A DNA stretch of 34,330 nt from Gp6-AA40 sp050742535 (GCA_050742535.1 JBOGIQ010000019.1:1-34330), one strand, 5' to 3'. Counted from the first letter of the stretch, positions 1 to 7,835 are shown. Notes: generated by a model from the sequence alone, not told the origin. Program-made: numbers and translations.

Positions 1-222
1 GTGCAGCACGTTGTAGCCGCGCATGCGCTTCGTCCGCGCCAGCACGTCGCCGATGCTGTAGTTGCGAACGTGCCCCATGTGCGCGTGCCCTGATGGGTAC
101 GCGAACATCTCGAGGCAGTAGAACTTCGGCCGGGCCGGATCGACTTCTACTTCAAAGGCACGCGTCTGCGTCCAGCGGTGCTGCCACTTTTTGTCCAGAT
201 CTTGGGGTTTGTAGTCAGGCAT
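1..222 (-). CDS. leuS: Leucyl-tRNA synthetase, N-terminal fragment (cut by window start)
   Basis: The first 74 codons of a class I leucyl-tRNA synthetase, which charges tRNA-Leu in the cytoplasm; the rest lies outside the window. The reading begins MPDYKPQDLDKKWQ and contains FAYPSGHAHMGHVRNYSIGD, the LeuRS form of the class I HIGH signature (here HMGH, about residues 48-51) at the ATP site. The ATG at 220-222 is the only good start, because the characteristic opening 'Y.P..LD.KWQ.RW' follows directly. The gene lies 19 bp after the HDAC-family gene on the same strand. A short hairpin and a TATAAT sequence sit in that gap and are listed separately. Identification is firm; only the 5' part can be judged. 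Confidence 0.95.
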   Translation of the reverse strand, partial: MPDYKPQDLDKKWQHRWTQTRAFEVEVDPARPKFYCLEMFAYPSGHAHMGHVRNYSIGDVLARTKRMRGYNVLH

Positions 223-223
223 C

Positions 224-239
224 GGAAGGCAGGCCTTCC
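224..239 (-). repeat. Inverted repeat directly before the leuS start codon
   Basis: Two perfect 7-bp arms (GGAAGGC and GCCTTCC) separated by 2 bp end one base before the leuS ATG. In the transcript the only Shine-Dalgarno-like sequence (GGAAGG) would be inside the stem, so the hairpin could limit translation. The 2-nt loop is tight, and the regulatory role is inference. Confidence 0.4.
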
Positions 240-240
240 A

Positions 241-246
241 ATTATA
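241..246 (-). promoter_or_regulatory. Possible -10 box for leuS
   Basis: A perfect TATAAT on the minus strand overlaps the TAA stop of the HDAC-family gene, 18 bp before the leuS ATG. No convincing -35 hexamer is seen 16-18 bp upstream, so this is a weak call. Confidence 0.25.
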
Positions 247-1267
247 AAGGCCAGTACTTCGCCAGGTGCGGTTTTACCGCCGCGATCGCGGCCTCTCCGC
301 GCCGAGCGTCAGTCTGTGGCGGCGCCGCCGGCGCTCGATCGCCCTCGAACGCGGCGATGACCGAGCGCAGCGAGTCCGCGATCCCCTTGAGGTGATACCC
401 GCCTTCCGTGAGCGCGACGATGCGGCCGTCGCAACACTCGTCGGCAATCGCGACGAGCCGCGCCGTCAGGCGGCCGAAGCATTCGGCTTCGAGGCGCATC
501 CCGGCCAGCGGGTCGTCCTTGTAGGCGTCGAACCCCGCCGAAATCAGGATCAGCTGCGGCTTGAAGGTCCTGAGGATCGGCCAGGCGACTGCGTCGTACA
601 CGCGTTCGTAGTCGGCGTCGGTGGCGCCAGCCGCCAGCGGAAGGTTCACCGTAAAACCGGCGCCAGCCTCGGAACCCACCTCGCTGGCAGCGCCTGTTCC
701 CGGGTAGTAGGGAAACTGATGCGACGATACGAACAACACCGATGGATCGCTGTAGAAACTCCACTGCGTGCCGTTGCCATGGTGAACGTCGTAGTCGACG
801 ATCGCCACACGCGACAGTCCGCGGGCCCGCGCGTGGGCGGCAGCAACGGCGATGTTGTTGAAGAAGCAGAACCCCATCGCCCGGTTGCGTTCCGCATGGT
901 GGCCGGGCGGCCTGACCAGCACCAGCGCACGCGTCCCGGCGCCGCCATCGAGCACGTGATCGACCGCCGTCACTCCTGCGCCCGCCGCGAGACATGCGAC
1001 GTCGTACGTCTCGGGAGACGTAAACGTATCGGGATCGAGCGCGATGGCCCGGCCCGCCGTTTCACGAAGGAATGTGAGGTAGCTGTCGTCGTGGATTCGC
1101 GCGAGTTCCTCGTGGCTTGCCGGCCGCGGTTCGAGGACGGAGCCGCCGCTCTGGCGGAATTCGGCGGCCACCACCTGCATCACGGCATGGCGCTCCACCC
1201 GCTCAGGGTGGCCCGGTGGTGTGAGGTGATCCGCGAAACGCGCAGAAGAAAAAACGGTTAGCGCCAT
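242..1267 (-). CDS. Histone deacetylase-family (AcuC / acetylpolyamine amidohydrolase-like) deacetylase
   Basis: A 341-residue zinc-dependent deacetylase of the arginase/HDAC fold, expected to remove acetyl groups from lysines or polyamines in the cytoplasm. Visible landmarks in order: HPERVERH near residue 20; RPPGHHAERNRAMGFCFFNN with the paired catalytic histidines at 123-124; DYDVHHGNGTQ with zinc ligands Asp160 and His162; GFDAYKDDPLAG with the third ligand Asp247; and EGGYH with the transition-state tyrosine near 291. All catalytic residues are present, so it should be active. No acetyltransferase (AcuA) or acetoin gene is adjacent, so the substrate cannot be read from context. It follows the molybdenum hydroxylase genes by 18 bp and precedes leuS, perhaps as one transcript. 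The ATG has no clear ribosome-binding site. Confidence 0.9.
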   Translation of the reverse strand: MALTVFSSARFADHLTPPGHPERVERHAVMQVVAAEFRQSGGSVLEPRPASHEELARIHDDSYLTFLRETAGRAIALDPDTFTSPETYDVACLAAGAGVTAVDHVLDGGAGTRALVLVRPPGHHAERNRAMGFCFFNNIAVAAAHARARGLSRVAIVDYDVHHGNGTQWSFYSDPSVLFVSSHQFPYYPGTGAASEVGSEAGAGFTVNLPLAAGATDADYERVYDAVAWPILRTFKPQLILISAGFDAYKDDPLAGMRLEAECFGRLTARLVAIADECCDGRIVALTEGGYHLKGIADSLRSVIAAFEGDRAPAAPPQTDARRGEAAIAAVKPHLAKYWPL

Positions 1268-1285
1268 CGGCGAAAGATCGTTCGC

Positions 1286-3610
1286 TTACCTGGCCGACAT
1301 TGCTGCTCGGACCCGCTCCGGCGTGAACGGAACCTGGCGCAGCCGCGCGCCGGTGGCATCGAAGATTGCGTTCCCGATTGCCCCCGCAACGACGGTCACT
1401 GCCGTTTCGCCGGCGCCGGCGGCAGGCATGTCCGGGCGGTTGATGAGGACCGTCTCAATCACCGGCATCTCGTCGCTGAGATAGAGCGGCTTGTAGGTTC
1501 TCCAGTCGACCGAGGTGACCTGCCGGTCGTCCCAGGTGACCTCCTCGAGCAGCGTCCGGCTGATGCCTTGAATCGCTCCGCCCTCCAGCTGATTGCGCAA
1601 TCCGTCGGGATTGGAGATCGGCCCAGAATCGTTGGCAATCACCAGACGCTTAACGGCCACGGCGCCGGTGTCCTGGTTCACCTCGACCTCGGCGACCATC
1701 GCGCAGTAGCCGTTGTCGCCTTCGTAGAGCACGCAGGAGATGCCACGACCGTTCGCGATTCCCGTGCGGCGAGTGGATGCGCGGGCCGCCTCCGCCAAGG
1801 CTCCGGCGCCCAAGGGCGACGGGCGCGATTGCCAGTTCGCCGCCTTTGCGGCCGCGTTGACGACCGCGATCAACCTGGGATCGCTGAGATGTTTCAGCCG
1901 GTATTCGACGGGATCGACACGCCGTGAGGCCGCAATCTCGTCGATGAACGATTCATGGGCGAACGTATTCTGCAGCCGATCGGGAGAACGCAACGGCCCG
2001 GTGAAGAACGGCGACTGCACGTTATGAATGACCACGCGCTGTGAGGCGATGCGTCCGGTGCCTCCAGCGCGGCCGTTGACGGTGCCGGTCACATAACTCG
2101 GAACCGAATTGTTGTTGTTGGCGAACGCCGTTGGCGCGGGTGCCGGGCTCCGCGGCTGAAACGCCGCGGGCGCGAAGCCGGCGAGCGAGCCGGTTACCTG
2201 GTTGCCCGGAGTTCCGGCTCCCGGCCGGCCGCCGCGGGTCGGCGTCCACGCTTCGTAGTCCCACGCCACGATCGTGCCGTCCTGCCCGACGACCGCGCGC
2301 TCTTCGCTGACGTAGGCGACGCCGTAGTTCTCCCAGGCCATTTCGTCGGCGCGCGACAACTGCACGCGAACCGGCCTGCCGACCGCCTGCGACAGAATCG
2401 CTGCATCGTAGGCAACGGTGTCCGCTCCGTTGATGCCGTAACAGCCTGGCCCTTGTTTGAAGACGACGCGGATGCTCTCGGGTTGGAGGCCCAGCACCAG
2501 GGCGGCTGAACTCCTCAGGGGCCAGACAGCTTGTGAAGCGGCCCAAATCGTGGCCTTGCCGCCCTGCACATCGGCCACGGCGCAGGCTGTGCCGACGGAG
2601 CCATGCATCTGGTACGGGTAGAGATAGGTCGCGCGAACGACCGTCCCGTTCTTCGCCAGCGCCGTGTCGACGTCTCCCGAGTCCACCGTGCGCGTGTCGC
2701 GTGTCGGAGTCTGACTGCGCAGGCGCGCATGGAAGTCGCCGTGCGGCGGTAGCGGCGCGCCCCGCGCCCAACCGACTTGCAGCTTCGCCGCCGCCTGGAT
2801 CGCCTGCCACGGCTTCTCGGCAACGACACCGACAAATTCCTTTCGCACGACGACATCGACCACGCCGGGCATGCCCTCGATGGAACGGCCGTCGACGGCG
2901 GTGAGCAGTGGATTCGTCCACCGCGGACGCACCACACACCCGTGAAGCATCCCGGGAACCCGGACGTTATGAACGAACTCGAACCGGCCGGTAACCATCG
3001 CGGGAATCTCAACCCGCCGGACCGGTGTGCCCAGCACCGTCCACTCGGACGCCGACCTCCGTTTCGCATTCGGATTCAGCGTCAGGTTGAACGTCCGGCC
3101 GCCGATGAGCTCCGCGTAGCTCACGCGCTTCGTCGAGTCGCTCGCGGCGCTGATTACGCCGTCTCTGACAGCCAGTTGTCCCGCGGGCACGCCCAGGCGT
3201 TCTGCTGCCATCCCGACCAGCGCTTCGCGCGCGGTGGCACCGGCCAGCGCCAGGTTGCTGTTGTTGAAATTCGCGGGGTGTGACTGTGCTCCGGATGTCG
3301 TGCCCTGATCCGGAGTCACCGCGGTGTCGCACTGCACCAGCGTGACGCGGCTGAAGGGAACGCAGAGCTCCTCGGCGATGAGCTGTGTCTGCGCGGTGTA
3401 CAAACCGTGGCCCAGCTCGCACTTGCCGGTGAACGCGGTGATGCTGCCGTCGGCCCTTATCGCGATCCAGCCATCGAGCTGCCGGCTGCCGGGACCATTC
3501 AATCCCTGCGCCGCAACCCTCGTCTCCAGGGCAAGATTCTCCGCCAGCCGTGCCGCGCCGAAGCTGACGACCAGTGCGCCCGACCGGACGATGAAGCGGC
3601 GCCGGTTCAC
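1286..3610 (-). CDS. Molybdopterin-binding large subunit of an IorB-type xanthine dehydrogenase-family hydroxylase
   Basis: The catalytic subunit of a molybdenum hydroxylase like isoquinoline 1-oxidoreductase beta, which hydroxylates a heterocycle or aldehyde at a Mo centre. The protein (774 aa) begins with a twin-arginine-like signal (NRRRFIVRSGALVVSFGAA), pointing to folded export. Typical stretches are GAQSHPANFNNSNLALAG, the block QGPGCYGINGADTVAYDA, LRSPDRLQNTFAHESFIDE, and near the C-terminus GAGETAVTVVAGAIGNA, which holds the conserved catalytic glutamate. I chose the GTG at 3610: it overlaps the stop of the iron-sulfur subunit (GTGA) and has GGAGTG 5 nt upstream. A longer frame to 3676 would run inside the neighbour. 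The FAD subunit of three-part enzymes is absent, as expected for the Ior type. The substrate is unknown. Confidence 0.9.
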   Translation of the reverse strand: MNRRRFIVRSGALVVSFGAARLAENLALETRVAAQGLNGPGSRQLDGWIAIRADGSITAFTGKCELGHGLYTAQTQLIAEELCVPFSRVTLVQCDTAVTPDQGTTSGAQSHPANFNNSNLALAGATAREALVGMAAERLGVPAGQLAVRDGVISAASDSTKRVSYAELIGGRTFNLTLNPNAKRRSASEWTVLGTPVRRVEIPAMVTGRFEFVHNVRVPGMLHGCVVRPRWTNPLLTAVDGRSIEGMPGVVDVVVRKEFVGVVAEKPWQAIQAAAKLQVGWARGAPLPPHGDFHARLRSQTPTRDTRTVDSGDVDTALAKNGTVVRATYLYPYQMHGSVGTACAVADVQGGKATIWAASQAVWPLRSSAALVLGLQPESIRVVFKQGPGCYGINGADTVAYDAAILSQAVGRPVRVQLSRADEMAWENYGVAYVSEERAVVGQDGTIVAWDYEAWTPTRGGRPGAGTPGNQVTGSLAGFAPAAFQPRSPAPAPTAFANNNNSVPSYVTGTVNGRAGGTGRIASQRVVIHNVQSPFFTGPLRSPDRLQNTFAHESFIDEIAASRRVDPVEYRLKHLSDPRLIAVVNAAAKAANWQSRPSPLGAGALAEAARASTRRTGIANGRGISCVLYEGDNGYCAMVAEVEVNQDTGAVAVKRLVIANDSGPISNPDGLRNQLEGGAIQGISRTLLEEVTWDDRQVTSVDWRTYKPLYLSDEMPVIETVLINRPDMPAAGAGETAVTVVAGAIGNAIFDATGARLRQVPFTPERVRAAMSAR

Positions 3611-4074
3611 GCTTTCACTCCGCGCGCGTAGCGCATGATTGCTTTCAGCATCCGGGTGTTGGCTCCGCACCGGCACAGCACTCCGGACATCGCCTTGCGG
3701 AGCTCGGCTTCATTCGCCTTCGGATTCCGATCGAGGTGGGCCTTGGCCGTCAGGACGACACCGCTGAGGCAGAAGCCGCACTGCACGGCCTGCTCGTCGA
3801 TGAATGCCTGCTGAATCGGGTGAGGCTTCTCCACGCTGCCCAATCCCTCGAGCGTGGTCACCTCGGCGCCAGCGACCGTCGACACAGGCGTGATGCACGA
3901 TCGGACCGCCTGCCCTTTGACGAGAACGGTGCAGCAGCCGCATTGGCCGAGCCCGCATCCGAACTTGGGCCCGTTCAACTGCAGATCGTCGGCAAGCACA
4001 TACAACAGCGGAGTCGCCGGGTCGACGTCAACCGTCTGCGATGTCCCGTTCACTCTCAGCGTGATGAGGCTCAT
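3607..4074 (-). CDS. [2Fe-2S] small subunit of the IorAB-type molybdenum hydroxylase
   Basis: A 155-residue electron-transfer subunit carrying two [2Fe-2S] clusters. The N-terminal plant-ferredoxin-like half has FGCGLGQCGCCTVLVKG (cluster 2), and the C-terminal helical half has QCGFCLSGVVL and GVLCRCGAN (cluster 1). Length and cysteine spacing match isoquinoline 1-oxidoreductase alpha and similar subunits. There is no signal peptide, consistent with co-export with its Tat-signalled partner. Its ATG overlaps the stop of the DUF1801 gene (ATGA) and its own stop overlaps the start of the large subunit (GTGA), so all three are translationally coupled. Confidence 0.93.
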   Translation of the reverse strand: MSLITLRVNGTSQTVDVDPATPLLYVLADDLQLNGPKFGCGLGQCGCCTVLVKGQAVRSCITPVSTVAGAEVTTLEGLGSVEKPHPIQQAFIDEQAVQCGFCLSGVVLTAKAHLDRNPKANEAELRKAMSGVLCRCGANTRMLKAIMRYARGVKA

Positions 4075-4511
4075 GATCGGGTGTGTCGCGGCGCGAGGGT
4101 TGACCGCAGCTCCACCTGGCCCTTACCTGTCTTCAGATCCGCGCCTGCCAATGCGAGTGCCTGAGCGATCAGGGCGCGAATGTACGGCTGATCCAGGATG
4201 GTTGCCTCCCGGTCGAGACGCAGAGACCGGACCTGGTTCCCGGCGCCTTCGAGACGGCCCTCGGGATCGTCGATCGCAACGCCTTCGAGGAAAAAGAACC
4301 TGACCCAGCGCGGATATACGACGAGCGAAAACACAGGGGCGCCGCGTTCCGGTGCGAACCCTATCGGCAGCGCCTGGCGGCGCTCGAAGACCAGCTGCCG
4401 CGCGCCGGGAAAGCGGGTGCGAAGTTTCTTCAGCGCCGCGCGCGCGGTTGCAGCCACTTCCGGTGAATACCGGCCGATCGCCTTGTCGAGATACGCCGCT
4501 TCCCCGGGCAC
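4071..4511 (-). CDS. DUF1801 (YdhG-like) domain protein
   Basis: A 146-residue cytoplasmic protein of the DUF1801/YdhG fold, biochemical function unknown. The typical layout is visible: an N-terminal helix (AYLDKAIGRYSPEVAATARA), a strand block near residues 55-80 with the family-like stretch FSLVVYPRWVRFFFLEGV, and a C-terminal stretch around ILDQPYIRALIAQAL. It starts with GTG; only a weak GAG lies upstream. It is the first gene of a three-gene unit, overlapping the iron-sulfur subunit by 4 bp, but no known link joins DUF1801 to molybdenum hydroxylases. It could be an accessory factor or simply a housekeeping passenger. Confidence 0.75.
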   Translation of the reverse strand: MPGEAAYLDKAIGRYSPEVAATARAALKKLRTRFPGARQLVFERRQALPIGFAPERGAPVFSLVVYPRWVRFFFLEGVAIDDPEGRLEGAGNQVRSLRLDREATILDQPYIRALIAQALALAGADLKTGKGQVELRSTLAPRHTRS

Positions 4512-4574
4512 TATCTATCTCGCCGCATATGTTTTGGAGAACGCCGCACGGTGAGAAGCTACCACACCGTCGCG

Positions 4575-4590
4575 TCCGCCTTCAGGCGGA
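4575..4590. repeat. REP-like palindrome, copy 1
   Basis: The perfect palindrome-type sequence TCCGCCTTCAGGCGGA (7-bp arms, 2-bp loop). It is one of four copies flanking the DUF2306 gene. Confidence 0.7.
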
Positions 4591-4605
4591 AGCGACCTAT
4601 GTAGT

Positions 4606-4623
4606 GTCCGCCTTCAGGCGGAC
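4606..4623. repeat. REP-like palindrome, copy 2
   Basis: GTCCGCCTTCAGGCGGAC preceded by GTAGT, a flank shared with the copies at 5307 and 5410. It ends 23 bp before the ATG of the DUF2306 gene and is in the same orientation as copy 1. Confidence 0.75.
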
Positions 4624-4646
4624 CTGTTGTGGCAGAATGCGCACCC

Positions 4647-5303
4647 ATGGCCGTTACTCTCGAGCCGCAATTGCCCGCCGTATCCCCGGCACGCGCTCAT
4701 CGAACCGCGTTGGTTGCGCTGTCGCTGGTCTTCCTGGCCGGTGTCGTGTTCGTCGTCGTTGCGGCGCTGCCGTATTTCGCGCTCAACGAGGCTCAGTTCG
4801 ATCGCTACTGGACGCGCCGCTGGTGGCTGTTGGCGCATATTTCGACCGGCATGGTGGCTCTGCTGTCCGGTCCGTTCCAGCTGTGGCTCGGAATCAGCGA
4901 TCAGCGCCCCGGGCTGCATCGCCGGCTCGGGTACATCTACATGACGGCCATCGCCCTCAGCGCGGCCACGGCCTACTATCTGGCATTCACGACCGACCTC
5001 GGCGTCGCGTTTGGTTCAGGCCTCGCGGGACTCGCGACCGCCTGGCTGATCACCACGGGCATGGCGTTCACCGCGATCCGAAAGCAGCTGTACGACCAGC
5101 ACAAGGAGTGGATGATCCGCAGCTACGTCGTCACAACGGCGTTCGTGGCTTTCCGCATCATCTTTCCGCTGTTGCAGACGAGCGGCGTGGGGAACGTGCA
5201 GGAACAGCTTGCCGTGGCGGCGTGGGGGTGCTGGGCGCTGCCGCTGTTGATTACCGAAGCGGTCCTGCAGGGACGCAAGATTCTAGCGGTAAAGAGCGCC
5301 TGA
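4647..5303 (+). CDS. DUF2306 integral membrane protein
   Basis: A 218-residue inner-membrane protein of the DUF2306 family, function unknown. Hydrophobic spans are seen at VALSLVFLAGVVFVVVAALP, around ISTGMVALLSGPFQLWLGI, at IYMTAIALSAATAYYLAF, and in later spans near LAGLATAWLITTGMAF and WGCWALPLLITEAV. The family-typical loop LGISDQRPGLHRRLGYIY and the segment YDQHKEWMIRSYVVTTAFVAFRI (split over loop and helix) are present. I prefer the ATG at 4647; an in-frame GTG at 4629 would add six residues and start right after the REP palindrome. It is one of only two plus-strand genes in the window, and REP-like palindromes bound it on both sides, which suggests insertion as a unit. Confidence 0.8.
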   Translation: MAVTLEPQLPAVSPARAHRTALVALSLVFLAGVVFVVVAALPYFALNEAQFDRYWTRRWWLLAHISTGMVALLSGPFQLWLGISDQRPGLHRRLGYIYMTAIALSAATAYYLAFTTDLGVAFGSGLAGLATAWLITTGMAFTAIRKQLYDQHKEWMIRSYVVTTAFVAFRIIFPLLQTSGVGNVQEQLAVAAWGCWALPLLITEAVLQGRKILAVKSA

Positions 5304-5306
5304 CAA

Positions 5307-5324
5307 GTCCGCCTGAAGGCGGAC
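5307..5324. repeat. REP-like palindrome, copy 3 (opposite orientation)
   Basis: GTCCGCCTGAAGGCGGAC, the reverse orientation of the other copies, begins three bases after the DUF2306 stop codon. It is followed by the shared flank (ACTAC), so it faces copy 4 across the 17-bp tandem repeat. Confidence 0.75.
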
Positions 5325-5333
5325 ACTACGTAC

Positions 5334-5409
5334 GGTCGTAGTGTCCCCACGGTCGTAGTGTCCCTACGGTCGTAGTGTCCCCACGGTCGTAGTGTCCCTA
5401 GGTCGTAGT
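5334..5409. repeat. Tandem repeat, 17-bp unit, 4 copies plus a partial
   Basis: Units starting at 5334, 5351, 5368 and 5385 read GGTCGTAGTGTCCCCAC or GGTCGTAGTGTCCCTAC in alternation; a fifth starts at 5401 and runs into REP copy 4. The unit equals the REP flank (GTAGTGTCC) plus a few bases, so the array looks like slippage of a REP arm. Confidence 0.85.
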
Positions 5410-5427
5410 GTCCGCCTTCAGGCGGAC
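5410..5427. repeat. REP-like palindrome, copy 4, containing a stop codon
   Basis: GTCCGCCTTCAGGCGGAC. On the minus strand it supplies the last sense codons (..SA) and the TGA stop of the DUF374 acyltransferase, so the palindrome is fused to the coding end. Confidence 0.75.
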
Positions 5428-6092
5428 CTGACCAACTCCCGCGCGCGCTGCTCGAGCTCCGCTAACCGTTGCTCGAGGATGACGCGCGAGGATTCCAGCT
5501 GCGCGTCGGTGGCGTCCGCATCGACGGGTATGGGCTCACCCACAACCAGCGCCACGTTCGTGAACGGTTTTGGAATCTGAGTCCGGTCCCAGCTGCGCAG
5601 CGTCCAGGCGCGTGCCGCCTCGAGGTGAAACGGCAGGATCGGATTTCCGGTGGCATGGGCGAGCCAGACGGCCCCGGGCTGCGCGATGTGCGCCGGCCCG
5701 CGCGGTCCGTCGAGCGTGAAGCCAGCCGGCTTGCCTGCTCTCATCGCCCGGATCAGCTGCACCATCGCCCTGCGTCCGCCTCGCGTTGTCGAACCCCTGG
5801 CCGTTCCGTAGCCAAAGCGCTCGATGATTCGCGCGATCCATTCGCCGTCGAAGTTCTCGCTGGTGATGACGACGATGCCGCGGCGCCGGAAGTAGAAGGT
5901 GGCCGGAAGAATGCGGCCATGCCAGAAGGCCATCACCGGCTGGTGCCCCGACGCGATGATTGCGTCGTAGTGGTGGAGACCCTCGACGCGGAACCGCAGT
6001 GTGTGCCCGAGAACGTTGATGAGCGGGTATCCGAGGCCGGCGATGAGCGACACCTGCGCGCGTTTCCACACGGACACGCGCCAGGCGTTCAT
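5418..6092 (-). CDS. DUF374 lysophospholipid acyltransferase-family protein
   Basis: A protein of about 224 residues of the LPLAT fold, DUF374 branch, expected to transfer an acyl chain to a lipid (lipid A or lysophospholipid) at the inner membrane. Landmarks: an N-terminal hydrophobic stretch (VSLIAGLGYPLINVLG); MAFWHGRILPATFYF, where an HG pair replaces the usual H(X4)D start; the strand VVITSENFDGEWIA; RGSTTRGGRRAM, the substrate-phosphate block; and FTLDGPRGPAHIAQPGAVWL, the strongest family signature. I set the start at the ATG at 6090-6092, preceded by GGGAG. An upstream extension (LGVGSWRLGVG) is only the translated intergenic repeat. The last residues and stop come from a REP palindrome. 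Confidence 0.85.
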   Translation of the reverse strand: MNAWRVSVWKRAQVSLIAGLGYPLINVLGHTLRFRVEGLHHYDAIIASGHQPVMAFWHGRILPATFYFRRRGIVVITSENFDGEWIARIIERFGYGTARGSTTRGGRRAMVQLIRAMRAGKPAGFTLDGPRGPAHIAQPGAVWLAHATGNPILPFHLEAARAWTLRSWDRTQIPKPFTNVALVVGEPIPVDADATDAQLESSRVILEQRLAELEQRARELVRSA

Positions 6093-6176
6093 GCCAACTC
6101 CCAACCTCCAACTGCCAACGCCCAACACCTCCGCAAACGAATCCTTTGGGAGTTGGGATTTGGAAGTTGGGAGTTC
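6093..6176. repeat. Heptamer inverted repeat, GGGAGTT class, copy A
   Basis: The left arm (6093-6125) is C-rich, with units like CAACTCC and CAACCTC. The right arm (6145-6176) is its imperfect reverse complement, with TTGGGAGTTGGGATTTGG. It fills the spacer between etfD and the acyltransferase gene. On the coding strand the near arm supplies GGGAG, the Shine-Dalgarno sequence of the acyltransferase. Confidence 0.8.
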
Positions 6177-6179
6177 ACG

Positions 6180-7829
6180 CTACATTCCATTGTATTGAGG
6201 ACCACCGCCCCCCTCGGGCGGCACCCAGGTGATGACCTGATAGGGATCCATGATGTCGCACGTCTTGCAATGCACACAGTTCGACGCGTTGATCTGCAGC
6301 CTGGGCGTGCCGTCCGCATCGCGCGTGATCTCGTAGACGTTGGCCGGGCAGAACCGCGTGCACGGATGACCGTACTCCGGACCACAAATCGAGCTGCAGA
6401 CCTCGGTGTGCACGAGGAGGTGTACCGGCTGATCCTCGTCGTGCGCGGTGCCGGAATAATGCACGTTGGTGACCTTGTCGAAGGTCAGGCGCCGGTCGAT
6501 CGGCGTGTCGTTGCTCGGGCCCAGGTCGCGTTGCGGCGTTGACGCGGGCAGCCGCCGCATTCGCTCATGACCGGCATCTCCGTGGAGCTCGATGGGCGAC
6601 CAGCCGCGCGTCACCAGCGAGACGCCGGAGAACGCGAGACCGGCCAGCAGGCCATGCCCAAACGCCTGATGGACGTTGCGGACGGGATACAACTCGGCGC
6701 GAACAGCACTCGCGTCGATCTTCCGCTGATACCGCTCCAGGCTCGCTGCCGACGTGTCGTTCTCGCGGATGGCTTCGAACGCCGATTCGGCCGCCAGCAT
6801 CCCGGTTCGCATTGCCAGATGGATACCCTTCAACCGCATCGAGTTCAGGAACGAGCCAGCATCGCCGGCGATCAGCCCTCCATCCATGTACGGACGCGGA
6901 ATAGTGCTCCATCCGCCTTCCGGCAGCGCCTTCGCGCCGTAGCGCACCATCGTGCCGCCGTCGATCAGCGACGCGATGAATGGGTGCTGTTTGAAGCGAT
7001 TGAACGCCATGTGCGGGTCGAACAACGGGTCCTTGTAGTCGAGCCCGGCCACGAAGCCAACCGAGAGCTGGCCGTCTCCCGTCGCGTAAATGAACCCCCC
7101 GCCAAACTCCTCCAGCCGGAGCGGGTAACCCATCGTGTGCATGACGGTTCCGGCCGGAAGACGGCCGGACGGAATCTCCCAGAGCTCCTTCAGGCCGAGC
7201 GCGAACTGCTCGGGCTGCCGCCCGGCACCGAGCTGAAGCCGCCGTTCCAGTTCCTTGGTCAGGTTGCCGCGGACTCCGTCGCAGAAGATCGTGACCTTCG
7301 CCATCACGTCGACGCCCGGCTCGAACGTCGGCTTCTGCTCGCCGTGACGCCCGATCCCTCGATCTCCTGTCCGCACGCCGACGACGCGCGAACCATCCAT
7401 CAGGATGTCCTGTCCGGAGAAACCGGTGAAGATGTCGATGCCTTCGGACTCCACCTGCTGCGCCAGCCAGCGCGTGAACAGGTTGAGCGAGATGATGAAG
7501 TTGCCGTGATTGCTGAGCGGCGGCGGAACGATTGGAAACGCGATGCGGCCGGCCTGCGTCAGGAAATAGACATGATCGGCAAGCACCGGTGAGGCCAGCG
7601 GTGCCCCCTTCTGCCGGAATTCCGGAATCAGATCGCGAAGGGATGACGGGTCCAGCACGGCGCCGGACAGCGCATGGGCGGCGGGCTCGCGCGACTTCTC
7701 GAGGACGGCGATCGACAGCACGTCGCCGCCGTGCTGCCTCTGCAGCTGCGCCAGCCGCAGCGCCGCCGACATCCCGGCCGGGCCGCCGCCGACGACGAGG
7801 ATGTCTACGTCGAGCGTTTCGCGCGTCAC
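6180..7829 (-). CDS. etfD: Electron transfer flavoprotein-quinone oxidoreductase
   Basis: A 549-residue inner-membrane-associated flavoprotein that moves electrons from reduced ETF into the quinone pool. The N-terminus has the FAD dinucleotide motif VVGGGPAGMSAALRLAQ (residues 10-26). The middle has the family-typical ALGLKELWEIP and GDAGSFLNSMRLKGIHLAMR blocks. The C-terminal ferredoxin domain has cysteines in CSSICGPEYGHPCTRFCP and NASNCVHCKTCDIMDP for the [4Fe-4S] cluster. The length is normal for ETF-QO. It starts with GTG, with AAAGA just upstream. It lies downstream of etfB-etfA, separated by an inverted repeat, and the menaquinone genes in the same window suggest menaquinone as acceptor. 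Confidence 0.96.
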   Translation of the reverse strand: MTRETLDVDILVVGGGPAGMSAALRLAQLQRQHGGDVLSIAVLEKSREPAAHALSGAVLDPSSLRDLIPEFRQKGAPLASPVLADHVYFLTQAGRIAFPIVPPPLSNHGNFIISLNLFTRWLAQQVESEGIDIFTGFSGQDILMDGSRVVGVRTGDRGIGRHGEQKPTFEPGVDVMAKVTIFCDGVRGNLTKELERRLQLGAGRQPEQFALGLKELWEIPSGRLPAGTVMHTMGYPLRLEEFGGGFIYATGDGQLSVGFVAGLDYKDPLFDPHMAFNRFKQHPFIASLIDGGTMVRYGAKALPEGGWSTIPRPYMDGGLIAGDAGSFLNSMRLKGIHLAMRTGMLAAESAFEAIRENDTSAASLERYQRKIDASAVRAELYPVRNVHQAFGHGLLAGLAFSGVSLVTRGWSPIELHGDAGHERMRRLPASTPQRDLGPSNDTPIDRRLTFDKVTNVHYSGTAHDEDQPVHLLVHTEVCSSICGPEYGHPCTRFCPANVYEITRDADGTPRLQINASNCVHCKTCDIMDPYQVITWVPPEGGGGPQYNGM

Positions 7830-7835
7830 TGGTCT

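Noticed and set aside
5334..5409. Short tandem repeats that might be a CRISPR array
   Set aside because: The 17-bp units are directly joined with no unique spacers, and no cas genes are present.
6093..6128. N-terminal extension of the DUF374 acyltransferase (LGVGSWRLGVG)
   Set aside because: These residues translate the GGGAGTT-class repeat, and a better start with a ribosome-binding site lies at 6092.
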